Assembly: GCA_035632095.1 (NCBI GenBank)
Contig: DASQHM010000016.1
Location: forward strand, 1-63,774
From: DASQHM01 sp035632095
Lineage (GTDB): Bacteria > Pseudomonadota > Alphaproteobacteria > Ferrovibrionales > Ferrovibrionaceae
DNA length: 63,774 nucleotides
Direction: 5' to 3'
Made by a program: the position numbers and the translations under genes
Notes under the pieces: model-generated
Told to the model about the DNA's origin: nothing
What the model saw: the letters and a program-made list of their open reading frames with translations, nothing else
Databases searched by the model: none
In this document: in pieces, positions 15,407 through 23,362 of the stretch
Numbering within the stretch: the stretch's first letter is position 1
Layout: each line of letters opens with the position of its first letter

Positions 15407-15904
15407 ATGTTCCGACGGGCAACACTTTTGCTGGCAGCGCTGGTCGCCGTGGGCAGTCTGGCCGCCGCCGCCGCCCAAGCCGCCGATGCGATCCGCATCG
15501 GCTTCGCCATCGCACAGACGGGGGGCCTCGCCGGCACCGGCAAAGCCACGCCCTTGGCTACCCAGATGTGGGCCGAGGACGTGAACGCCAAGGGCGGATT
15601 GCTCGGCCGCAAGGTCGAACTGGTCGTCTATGACGACCAAAGCAATCCGGCGGCGGTGCCCGGCATCCACATCAAGCTGATCGACGTCGACAAGGTCGAA
15701 CTGGTGGTGTCGGGTTACGCCACCAACATGGTGGTGCCCGCCATGCCGATCATCATGCAGCGCGGCTTGCTATTCATGGGGCTGTTCGGCGTCGCCATAA
15801 ACGACCTGGCCCAATTCAAGCATGCCGGGAAACAGGTCGTGCTTTATCCGAAGGAATATAAGTCGGGCAACTTCAAGTAGCCGAACTCCGACATCAAGCG
15901 CTAA
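15407..15904 (+). pseudogene. Decayed branched-chain-type ABC substrate-binding protein gene
   Basis: The frame starts at ATG 15407 with a signal peptide (RRATLLLAALVAVGSLAAAAAQA) and the canonical receptor start DAIRIGFAIAQTGG, LAGTGKATPLATQMW and NAKGGLLGRKVELVVYDDQS. It stops at TAG 15878 after only 157 residues, against about 400 in the family. The last part (GKQVVLYPKEYKSGNFK) looks like the extreme C-terminus of full-length relatives, so the central domain has been deleted. Beyond the TAG the same frame continues PNSDIKR and a TAA at 15902, so the TAG looks like a mutated Tyr codon. No transporter partners are nearby. Confidence 0.7.
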
Positions 15905-15983
15905 CAATTCGGCGAGCGGCCACATGAGCGATTGACCGGCAGCGGCGAGGGGCGTAGTTACGGCCGCGTAACCGCGCTTCGGA

Positions 15984-16688
15984 ATGCCCGTGCCAGACAT
16001 CTATCGCCTCTACAAGAAAATCTTCGATTCATTCGAAGCACCCGTGTCCCGTTTCGATTGCGGTCGCATGTGCGCCCCGCACAACGACGGCGAGCCGGTA
16101 TGCTGCTCGACCCGCTACGCCGTGCCAGTGGTGGAGAAGGAAGAGTACCGGCTGTTGCGTTCGCGTACCGACATGTGGCGCCGCTACAAGCCCGACGACG
16201 CAGTCGGCCGTCAGATCGTGGACGAACTGCCCACCACCTGCCTCGCGGTCGAGTGCCGCGGCGCCCGCCATTGCGAGCGCGACAACCGGAGCCTGGCATG
16301 CCGCGCCTTTCCGTTCTTCCCGTATCTGACGCGCGAAGGCGAATTCATCGGTCTCGGCTATTACTGGACGTTCGAGGATCTCTGCTGGGTCATCTCGAAT
16401 CTGCAAGTCGTCGACAAGGCCTTTGTCGACGAGTTCGTAGGCGCTTATGAACTGCTGATGCGCGAGGACAAATCCGAATACGACAATTTCCTCAGCCACT
16501 CGGCCTATATGCGCCGCGTGTTCTCGCGCTGGAGCCGCTTCATACCGCTGATCGACCGGAACGGCGGCTTCCTGAAGGTGCTGCCGCACGGCGGACGGGT
16601 CGTGCCTTGCGCGCCTGAAGCGCTGCCCCGTCACGCGCCGTATCGGGGCAAGAAGACGCGCCCCGAAGCCCTCGACGCCGCCGAGTAA
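15984..16688 (+). CDS. Cys-rich protein, possible metal-cluster binding (YkgJ-like)
   Basis: This 234-residue cytoplasmic protein has nine cysteines in its first 140 residues: Cys26, Cys30, the adjacent pair Cys40-Cys41, Cys86, Cys91, Cys97, Cys106 and Cys134. The spacing recalls YkgJ-type zinc or iron-sulfur binding proteins, and the ACRAFPFFPYL stretch after Cys106 fits that group. No signal peptide or membrane segment is present. The gene lies 80 bp after the decayed receptor gene and converges on the M81 peptidase gene 11 bp away. Its role is unknown; a domain of this type often occurs in maturation or modification enzymes. Confidence 0.7.
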   Translation: MPVPDIYRLYKKIFDSFEAPVSRFDCGRMCAPHNDGEPVCCSTRYAVPVVEKEEYRLLRSRTDMWRRYKPDDAVGRQIVDELPTTCLAVECRGARHCERDNRSLACRAFPFFPYLTREGEFIGLGYYWTFEDLCWVISNLQVVDKAFVDEFVGAYELLMREDKSEYDNFLSHSAYMRRVFSRWSRFIPLIDRNGGFLKVLPHGGRVVPCAPEALPRHAPYRGKKTRPEALDAAE

Positions 16689-16699
16689 GTCCGGCCCCG

Positions 16700-18181
16700 T
16701 CAGGGCGTGTTGATCAGGTCCAGCGGATAGATCGGACGGCGCACCTTGACGAAGTTGAGCTGTCCATAGTCGGACGTACAGACGCCGACGCCGGCGCATT
16801 CGATGGTCTCCCGCGCGATCGGCTTGAAGCCGGCACGCCAGTGCACGCGGCTTTTCAACATAATGTAGCGCTTGGCCGTGGGCTCGATGCCGAGGCTGGT
16901 CAGGCAGGCGAGATCGTTCGGCTCCTGGTGCCGCGTGATGACGGCAATCTCCGCCTTGCCGGTGTCGAAGACCACGCTCGGTCCCATGTCCATCATCATG
17001 CCTGGCGATGCCGGGCCGCGATTCCTGTACCGCCCGTCCGAGATGAGCTTCACCCTTCCGCTGACCTGGAGCGGTTCTCCCTTCCGGCCGATCGACGGCA
17101 TGTCCAGTTTCCCGCCGAGCGGCAAGGTCATGTTCGCGCCGACGCCGGCGGCGATCATGGCTTTGACGGCTGCGGGATCGTGAATTGCGAACGCGGCTAC
17201 ATTCTCCAATCCGGCGCGCAGGATGGCGGCGAGGACGGTCATGGTATCCATGGTCCCGCCCGATGCGCAGTTGTCGTAATGATCGAGCAGGACGACAGGT
17301 CCGTCTTTCGCCCTCGCGGCCCTGGCCAAGGATGCTTCCAGAGGCTCGACGCGATAGACGAATGCCTCCCGTTCCGCCCAACTCGCGTCCAGCAATTCGT
17401 CGCAGAGCCTGCGCGCGGCTGCCGGATCGTTGTCGGTAACCACCACGGCGGAGAGACCGGCGTTGCGGATATCGGCGTGCGGAAATCCGGTGAACACGGT
17501 CGCGGCCAGGGCCGGTCCGCGTTCCATGTCGCGAGTTCGTGCCTGCAGCATCCGGTTCGGGAGATCGTCGGTGCCCTGGCGCATGACGTGGGGCAGCATG
17601 GGCCGGTTGCCCCATGCCATGACCGGTTTGGCGCGGCCTTCCAGCATAGCGAAGATCGGCCGGCCGGCGCGCACGGCGGTCTCGTAGGTGTCGATATGCG
17701 GGTAGGTCTGATAGCCGGCGATTACCGTCGCGTTGGCCACCATCTCCTCGTAGAGATTGGTGTGCATGTCGAGCGCCACCGCCACCGGCACCTTCGGCGC
17801 GATTTGGCGGATGCGCTTGAGCAATGCGCCTTCGCCGTCTTCGAGCGTCTCCGTCACCATGGCGCCGTGCAGGTCGAGCAGGATTGCGTCGCAACCTTTG
17901 GCAACGGACTCGCAGATCGCATCCGTGATGAAGCGATAGGCGGCGTCTTCGACCGGGCCGCTCGGGTTGGCGCTCGCGGCGATCGGAACGTCGACCTTGG
18001 CCCCGACCGCCTCGGCCAGATCGATGAACGCACCGAGCCCGGAGCGGCTGCCCTTGAGCGCCTGATAAGCTGCGGCGCCGAGGTACGGCATGTCGCCCAC
18101 CAGAGCGAACCGTGACAACGGGGTCGGCACCGGCGAAAATGTGTTGGTCTCGTGCTTCATCATGGCGGCGACGATGCGCAT
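16700..18181 (-). CDS. M81 family metallopeptidase (MlrC/microcystinase C-like)
   Basis: This 493-residue protein of the MlrC family starts MRIVAAMMKHETNTFSP, where the His-Glu of KHETNTFSP is part of the zinc site. Later motifs AILLDLHGAMV, VALDMHTNLY and LLDHYDNCASGG are family hallmarks. MlrC hydrolyses short linear peptides left by microcystin breakdown in sphingomonads, but most members have unknown peptide or amide substrates. No signal peptide, so cytoplasmic. It stands alone on the minus strand, divergent from the flavin oxidoreductase gene at 18312 with 130 bp between. Confidence 0.88.
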   Translation of the reverse strand: MRIVAAMMKHETNTFSPVPTPLSRFALVGDMPYLGAAAYQALKGSRSGLGAFIDLAEAVGAKVDVPIAASANPSGPVEDAAYRFITDAICESVAKGCDAILLDLHGAMVTETLEDGEGALLKRIRQIAPKVPVAVALDMHTNLYEEMVANATVIAGYQTYPHIDTYETAVRAGRPIFAMLEGRAKPVMAWGNRPMLPHVMRQGTDDLPNRMLQARTRDMERGPALAATVFTGFPHADIRNAGLSAVVVTDNDPAAARRLCDELLDASWAEREAFVYRVEPLEASLARAARAKDGPVVLLDHYDNCASGGTMDTMTVLAAILRAGLENVAAFAIHDPAAVKAMIAAGVGANMTLPLGGKLDMPSIGRKGEPLQVSGRVKLISDGRYRNRGPASPGMMMDMGPSVVFDTGKAEIAVITRHQEPNDLACLTSLGIEPTAKRYIMLKSRVHWRAGFKPIARETIECAGVGVCTSDYGQLNFVKVRRPIYPLDLINTP

Positions 18182-18311
18182 GGGCCGGCTCCCGGGTTAC
18201 ATGGGCGATCTGAGCCAATTCCGCAGGCCGGGTCAAACGGCGGCGGGTTCGCGGTGTGCGGGCGCGGCGCATCTGGTCTAGATTATCGATCGGTCAGCAG
18301 AGAGACATTCC

Positions 18312-19274
18312 ATGACAGTTTACGAAGACATCCGCCGGCGCATGGCCCTGCCGGTGATCGCCGCGCCCATGTTCCTGGTCTCGAATCCGACCATGGCGCT
18401 GGCAGCTTGCGGGGCGGGCGTGATCGGCTCGTTTCCCGCCCATACCACGCGCACCGGAGAGGACCTCGAAGCGTGGCTGGTGCAGATGGCGGAAGGCCTT
18501 CGCCGCCTCGAAGGCGAACTCGGCCGCGACAACGTCGCGCCTTACGCGGTCAATCTCGTGGTCCATGCGACCAATGCGCGGATGGCCGGAGACCTGGAAC
18601 GGGTGATCCGGCACAAAGTGCCGATCGTGCTGACCTCGAAAGGCGCGCCGGGCGACGTGTTCAAGCGCGTTCACGACTACGGCGGGTTCATTCTGCATGA
18701 CGTGGCCTCGCGGCGGCATGCGGAGAAGGCCATCGAGGCGGGGGCCGACGGATTGATCGCCGTCGCCGGCGGCGCCGGCGGCCACTGCGGCACCATCAAC
18801 CCCTTCGCGTTGATGAACGAGATCCGCCAGGTGTTCGCTGGCCCCATCGTGCTCGCCGGCAGCATCACCACCGGCCGCGACGTGCTGGCGGCGGAAGTTT
18901 TGGGCGCGGACCTGGTCTACATGGGCACGCGCTTCATCAACACCGAGGAATCCTCCGCCCCGCCCGCCTACCGCCAGATGATCTGCGACAGCTCGGCCAC
19001 GGACATTTTCTTTACGCGCGCCGTCGACGGCGCGCCGGCGAATTTCCTGACGTTCAGTCTCAATCGCGCCGGCATCGATCTGGAGGAGCTTGCCGCCATG
19101 CGTCCCGGTTCGATCATTTCGGCGCAGGAGTCGAAGAAGCGCTGGAAGGATATCTGGTCGGCCGGCCAGGGCGTCGGCTCTGTGAACGACGTGCTGCCGG
19201 TGCGGGAACTTTGCGCGCGTCTGAAGCGCGAGTATGCCGAGGCGCGGCGCGGCCTGGTGCGGTTGGTCGGATGA
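18312..19274 (+). CDS. NAD(P)H-dependent flavin oxidoreductase, nitronate monooxygenase family
   Basis: This 320-residue FMN-binding TIM barrel starts with the family N-terminus (ALPVIAAPMFLVSNP), then has a central segment GADGLIAVAGGAGGHCGTINPF and the FMN-phosphate loop LAGSITTGRDVLAAEVLGADLVYMGTRF split across strands. Nitronate monooxygenases oxidise alkyl nitronates to carbonyl compounds and nitrite; many homologues are quinone or enoate reductases. The start is ATG 18312. The following deacetylase gene begins 13 bp later with a strong ribosome site, so the two are probably co-transcribed. Substrate unknown. Confidence 0.85.
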   Translation: MTVYEDIRRRMALPVIAAPMFLVSNPTMALAACGAGVIGSFPAHTTRTGEDLEAWLVQMAEGLRRLEGELGRDNVAPYAVNLVVHATNARMAGDLERVIRHKVPIVLTSKGAPGDVFKRVHDYGGFILHDVASRRHAEKAIEAGADGLIAVAGGAGGHCGTINPFALMNEIRQVFAGPIVLAGSITTGRDVLAAEVLGADLVYMGTRFINTEESSAPPAYRQMICDSSATDIFFTRAVDGAPANFLTFSLNRAGIDLEELAAMRPGSIISAQESKKRWKDIWSAGQGVGSVNDVLPVRELCARLKREYAEARRGLVRLVG

Positions 19275-19287
19275 AGGAGGGGTGGAC

Positions 19288-20115
19288 ATGCGCCATATCG
19301 TCTGTCTGACGTTCGATTTCGATGCCATGTCGGGCTTCGTCGCGCGCGGCATGACCACGCCGACGCCGATCTCGCGCGGAGAGTTCGGCGCCGTCGGTTC
19401 GGAGCGCCTGTTGGCGCTTCTGGCGAAATACAAGCTGCCTGCCACATGGTTCATCCCGGGCGTGGTGATCGGCACCTATCCGGAGGTCGGCGGCAAGATC
19501 GCCCATGCCGGCCACGAAATCGGCCACCACGGGTGGACCCACGTCCCGCCCGCGAACCTTACCCGCGAGCAGGAAGACGAGGGGCTCGCGCGCGGCAACG
19601 AAGCCATCGTCCGCCTCACCGGCCGAAAAGCGCGGGGCTATCGGTCGCCGTCCTGGGATTTAAGTCCGCATACCGTGGAGCTACTGCTGGCGCATGGCTT
19701 CACCTACGACAGCAGTATGATGGGCGACGACTATACGCCCTACCGCGCCCGCATCGGCGACGTCATTCCGGCCGACGGACCGATGCGCTTCGGAAAATCC
19801 ACGTCGCTGATCGAAATGCCGATCAGCTGGACGCTCGACGATTATCCGCACTTCGAGTTCGTGCGGACCGCCAATTCCGTGCTCGGCGGCCTGAAGAACG
19901 CCACCGCCGTTCTGGAAAACTGGCTCGACGATTTCCGCTACCTGCAGCGCAATCTCGACTGGGGCATCATCACCTACACGTGCCATCCCTACGTGATCGG
20001 CCGCGGCCATCGCCTGATCATGCTGGAGAAGCTCATTCAAACGCTCATCGACCTGGGCGCCCGGTTCATGACCATGGAGCAGGCGGCAGCCGCCTATGTG
20101 GAGCGGAAGCCATGA
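19288..20115 (+). CDS. Polysaccharide deacetylase (NodB/PuuE-like, carbohydrate esterase 4 fold)
   Basis: This 275-residue protein of the NodB-homology family has motif 1 CLTFDFDAMSG, where the Asp pair starts the metal and base site. Motif 2 GHEIGHHGWTH provides the metal-binding histidines and motif 3 is ARGYRSPSWDLS. The later DYPHFEFVRT and GIITYTCHPYVIGRGHRL resemble PuuE/allantoinase-like and peptidoglycan deacetylase-like members. It has no signal peptide, so a small cytoplasmic amide is more likely than a wall polymer. ATG 19288 follows AAGGAGGGG. Its stop overlaps the start of the hydrolase gene (ATGA). Confidence 0.85.
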   Translation: MRHIVCLTFDFDAMSGFVARGMTTPTPISRGEFGAVGSERLLALLAKYKLPATWFIPGVVIGTYPEVGGKIAHAGHEIGHHGWTHVPPANLTREQEDEGLARGNEAIVRLTGRKARGYRSPSWDLSPHTVELLLAHGFTYDSSMMGDDYTPYRARIGDVIPADGPMRFGKSTSLIEMPISWTLDDYPHFEFVRTANSVLGGLKNATAVLENWLDDFRYLQRNLDWGIITYTCHPYVIGRGHRLIMLEKLIQTLIDLGARFMTMEQAAAAYVERKP

Positions 20116-20993
20116 TCGAGCAAATTCCCGATCCGACGTCCCGGTCGTATTATTCCCAGCGGCTGCGCCTGCACTATGTGGATTGGGGCAACGAAGGCGC
20201 GCCGCCCATGCTGCTGGTGCACGGCGGACGCGATCACAGCCGCAATTGGGATTGGGTGGCGCGCGCCTTCCGCCGCGAATATCACATCATCGCCCCGGAC
20301 TTGCGCGGCCACGGCGATTCGCAATGGATGGTGGGCGGAAGCTACAGCATCGCCGACTTCGTGTACGACATCGCGCAGCTCTTGCATCAGACCAAACTGA
20401 CGCCACTCGTCGTCATCGGTCATTCGCTCGGCGGAGCCATCAGCCTCGCTTATGCCGGCCTCTATCCGGAAAACGTGACTAAGCTAGTCGCCATCGAAGG
20501 TCTCGGGCCGTCGCCGAAGATGCTCGCCGACCGCGCCGGCAAGCCGGTCGCGGGCCGACTCGATAGCTGGATCGGCGCACTCCGCAAACTCTCCGGTCGG
20601 GTGCCCCGCCGTTATGCGACCGTCGAAGATGCCTTCCGCCGCATGCAGGACGAGAATCCGCACCTGTCGCCGGAGCAGGCGCGCCATCTCACCGTGCACG
20701 GCGTCAACCAGAACGAGGACGGCACCTTCAGCTGGAAATTCGACAATTACGTCCGCGTGTTTCCGCCCTACGGCCTGCCCGACGACGACGTCCGCGCTCT
20801 TTGGTCGCGCATCGCATGCCCCACGCTCCTGGTCCGCGGCACCGAAAGCTGGGCCTCCGATCCTGTCCTCGACGGCCGCATCGAATATTTCAAGGACGCG
20901 AAACTGCGGAACGTCGAGGGCGCCGGCCACTGGGTCCACCACGACAAGCTGGATGAATTCCTGGCGGCGACACGCGAATTCCTGGCGCGCTGA
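20112..20993 (+). CDS. Alpha/beta hydrolase
   Basis: This 293-residue alpha/beta hydrolase has an oxyanion region LLVHGGRDHSRNWDW, nucleophile elbow GHSLGG, an acid residue late in the fold and a C-terminal GAGHWVHHDK that provides the catalytic His. No signal peptide. The ATG overlaps the deacetylase stop by 4 bp, so they are co-translated and likely act on the same compound, perhaps an N-acylated ester or amide. Esterase, epoxide hydrolase and C-C hydrolase activities cannot be told apart from sequence alone. Confidence 0.87.
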   Translation: MIEQIPDPTSRSYYSQRLRLHYVDWGNEGAPPMLLVHGGRDHSRNWDWVARAFRREYHIIAPDLRGHGDSQWMVGGSYSIADFVYDIAQLLHQTKLTPLVVIGHSLGGAISLAYAGLYPENVTKLVAIEGLGPSPKMLADRAGKPVAGRLDSWIGALRKLSGRVPRRYATVEDAFRRMQDENPHLSPEQARHLTVHGVNQNEDGTFSWKFDNYVRVFPPYGLPDDDVRALWSRIACPTLLVRGTESWASDPVLDGRIEYFKDAKLRNVEGAGHWVHHDKLDEFLAATREFLAR

Positions 20994-21137
20994 TCAAGGC
21001 ACCTTCCGGCCGCCTATTCGCTTAATGATTGACACACGCGAGCGATGGATCGACCATTCCGGCCGTTCGTCGGAGCGTGACCGGGCTCGCTCCGCGCCGA
21101 GCGGCTCGGCGCGGCGCAGCCGATTTTATGGGCTCAC

Positions 21138-22697
21138 ATGGCCGAAATTGTCATCATCAATCCGCGCTTCGAGACCTCTTATTGGGGTTTGGAGCACGCT
21201 TTGCCTTTCCTCGACGCCAAGGCCAATCTGCCGGTCGCCTGCCTGCCGCTTCTGGCGGCGCTGACCCCGCCCGAGCACACGGTGACGCTCATCGACGAAA
21301 ACGTCGAGCCGATCGATTTCGCGCGCTGCGCCAAGGCCGACATCGTCGGCGTCACCGGAATGAGCGTGCAGCGCGTCCGGATGCGCGAGATCCTCACGGA
21401 ATTGAAGCGGCGCGGCTGCTTCACGGTCGTCGGCGGGCCCTGGATCACGGTTCAGGAGGGCTATTTCGGCAAACTTGCCGACGTGGTCTTCATTGGCGAA
21501 GCGGAAGAGACCTGGCCCCGGTTCTTGGCGGAATGGGGTTCGGGAGCCCATGCGCGCCGCTACGAACAGGCGGAAAAGACCGACATGAGCACCGTGCCCG
21601 TGCCGCGGTTCGATTTGCTGAAGACCGACGACTACGCCGTCGGCAGCGTGCAGTTCTCGCGCGGCTGTCCGTTCACCTGCGAGTTCTGCGACATCATCGT
21701 GATATTCGGGCGCAAGCCGCGCATTAAGACGCCGAAGCAGGTCATCGCGGAGCTGGAAGCGCTGCTTCGTGTCGGCATGGACACCGCCTTCATCGTCGAC
21801 GACAACCTGATCGGCAACAAGAAGGCGATCAAGGAGGTCTTGCGCGAGGTGATCGCGTGGCAGCGCGCCAAGGACTATCCGATGACCTTCGTCACGGAAG
21901 CCTCGATCGATCTGGCGGACGACGCCGAACTGATGCAGATGCTGGTGGACGCCAATGTCGGCGTGGTGTTCGTCGGCATCGAGACGCCGAACGAAGCGGC
22001 ATTGCGCGAGACCAAGAAGCTGCAGAACCTGCGCAAGGGCGGGTCGATGTTGGATAAGGTGCACGCCATCCAGCAGGCCGGGCTCGAAGTGTGGAGCGGG
22101 ATGATCCTCGGCTTCGACAGCGACGACGCCGGCATATTCGACGCGCAGCGGCGCTTCATCAAGGACGCACGCATCGTCAATTCCATGGTCGGCATGCTCT
22201 CCGCCATTCCGAAGACGCCGCTCTATGCGCGTCTGCTGAAAGAGGGGCGCCTCGATCCGGCCGATCCGCCGCCATACGGCACCAACATCATTCCGCTGCA
22301 GGTTGGCCGCGAGGAGTTGCGCGACGGGTACATCGCGGTGATGCGCGATCTCTACGAGCCCGGCGCCTACTTCGACCGGCTCGACGATCTCTATCTGCGC
22401 GCCCGCATACGGCCTGGGCGCAGCCGGACGGAGCATCTGCGGGCGAAGCCGCTGAAGCTCTTGAGGCTGAACGCCATACTGATCCTGGAAGCCTTCGGCA
22501 TTTTCATGCGGCTGATGAACCGCGTGCCCGACAAGACGCTGCGGCGCGCGTATCGGCAATGCTTCTGGCGCGTCCTAAGCCAGCGCTTCGAGCCGTTCAT
22601 CCTGCAGATCTATGCCATCAAGCTCGCGATGCACTACCACGCGCACGTGATGGTGCAGCAGATGCGCGGCCCCGGAACGATCGTCAATACGTTCTGA
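21138..22697 (+). CDS. B12-binding radical SAM protein (DUF4070 type)
   Basis: This 519-residue protein has an N-terminal cobalamin-binding domain (IVIINPRFETSYWG, LIDENVEPIDFARC, VVGGPWITVQEGYF). A radical SAM core follows with the cluster motif CPFTCEFC (Cys177, Cys181, Cys184), and the protein ends in a DUF4070-like tail with a hydrophobic helix (LRLNAILILEAFGIFMRLM). The class includes enzymes that methylate or rearrange unactivated carbons, such as hopanoid methylase HpnP. It differs from HpnP in the N-terminal signature. The tail may attach it to the membrane, so a lipid substrate is possible. The gene is separated by 144 bp from the hydrolase before it and ends against the XRE gene. 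Confidence 0.87.
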   Translation: MAEIVIINPRFETSYWGLEHALPFLDAKANLPVACLPLLAALTPPEHTVTLIDENVEPIDFARCAKADIVGVTGMSVQRVRMREILTELKRRGCFTVVGGPWITVQEGYFGKLADVVFIGEAEETWPRFLAEWGSGAHARRYEQAEKTDMSTVPVPRFDLLKTDDYAVGSVQFSRGCPFTCEFCDIIVIFGRKPRIKTPKQVIAELEALLRVGMDTAFIVDDNLIGNKKAIKEVLREVIAWQRAKDYPMTFVTEASIDLADDAELMQMLVDANVGVVFVGIETPNEAALRETKKLQNLRKGGSMLDKVHAIQQAGLEVWSGMILGFDSDDAGIFDAQRRFIKDARIVNSMVGMLSAIPKTPLYARLLKEGRLDPADPPPYGTNIIPLQVGREELRDGYIAVMRDLYEPGAYFDRLDDLYLRARIRPGRSRTEHLRAKPLKLLRLNAILILEAFGIFMRLMNRVPDKTLRRAYRQCFWRVLSQRFEPFILQIYAIKLAMHYHAHVMVQQMRGPGTIVNTF

Positions 22698-23120
22698 TCA
22701 GTCTTCCGCTTCGCCGGAATGCAGGCGCGCGACCGATTTCGCCAGTTCGTAGATCTGCTTGCGCACTTCCGGGTCGCGGATCTGGTAGTAGACGCGCACC
22801 AGGTCCAATGTCTCGCGCTTGTTCAGAGGATCGCCTTCGATCGGAGTCGAGGCCGGCACGTGATCCTCCGACACGTCGGCGGTGCGGACGTCGTCGGACA
22901 TGTCGTCGAAGAAGAACGACGGCGGCACATCCAAGATCCTGCCGAACTGGAACAGCCGGCTGGCGGTGATGCGATTGGCGCCTTTCTCGTATTTCTGGAT
23001 CTGCTGGAACGTCAGCCCGACCTGATCTGCGAGTTTTTCCTGGCTGAGGCCCATGAGCGTGCGCCGCTGCTTCAGACGGGTGCCGACGTGAACGTCGACA
23101 GGATGCCGCCTCGCCGCCAT
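22698..23120 (-). CDS. XRE-family transcriptional regulator
   Basis: This 140-residue repressor-like protein has a helix-turn-helix of the Cro/cI type: residues from VGTRLKQRRTLMGLSQEKLADQVGLT through FQQIQKYEKGANRITASRLFQF form the four-helix domain. The C-terminal part (LDLVRVYYQIRDPEVRKQIYELAKSV) resembles the dimerisation helix of many alphaproteobacterial XRE proteins. ATG 23120 is chosen because GGGAGG precedes it. The gene is divergent from an MFS transporter gene and probably regulates itself through the palindrome at 23180-23191. Its stop abuts the radical SAM stop. Confidence 0.9.
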   Translation of the reverse strand: MAARRHPVDVHVGTRLKQRRTLMGLSQEKLADQVGLTFQQIQKYEKGANRITASRLFQFGRILDVPPSFFFDDMSDDVRTADVSEDHVPASTPIEGDPLNKRETLDLVRVYYQIRDPEVRKQIYELAKSVARLHSGEAED

Positions 23121-23179
23121 ATGGGTCCTCCCTCGCGCATTCGGCTGCATGGATCGGCAACCGTGTCGCGTGCATATAT

Positions 23180-23191
23180 TATCAATTGATA
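23180..23191. promoter_or_regulatory. Palindromic operator in the XRE promoter
   Basis: TATCAATTGATA is a perfect 12-bp palindrome in an AT-rich patch about 60 bp before the XRE start. On the minus strand it lies in the 17-base spacer between a possible -35 TTGAAT and a possible -10 TATGCA, a placement expected for an autorepressor. A second inverted repeat AAAGCT-GTT-AGCTTT (23288-23302) lies nearer the MFS gene. The 242-bp divergent region between the two genes holds these elements and no small gene. Confidence 0.5.
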
Positions 23192-23362
23192 CTATTCAAG
23201 AGAGATATTTTTGCGGCGGGGGCTGTAGAATGCAACTGCCGTGCATGCATGCCTAGGTCTTAGGCGGCGCGGTATTCCCTGCAGGACAAAGCTGTTAGCT
23301 TTGAACGTGGTCGAATCGCCGCTGTCGCGGGTCTGTCGGCCGGGGCGGCCGGAGGAAGCGGA

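Noticed and set aside
16029..18272. 747-codon minus-strand frame spanning the Cys-rich gene and the M81 gene
   Set aside because: It runs through two genes in other frames and has an Arg/Ala/Pro-rich shadow composition. The M81 frame carries the zinc-site motifs.
18294..19475. 393-codon minus-strand frame opposite the first nitronate monooxygenase
   Set aside because: Antisense shadow. The plus-strand frame has the FMN-binding motifs.
21126..22559. 477-codon minus-strand frame opposite the radical SAM gene
   Set aside because: Antisense shadow with no motif; the plus-strand frame has the CxxxCxxC cluster.
21138..22697. Naming the radical SAM gene hpnP (hopanoid C-2 methylase)
   Set aside because: The cluster and cobalamin domains agree, but the N-terminal segment does not look like HpnP and no hopanoid genes are near.
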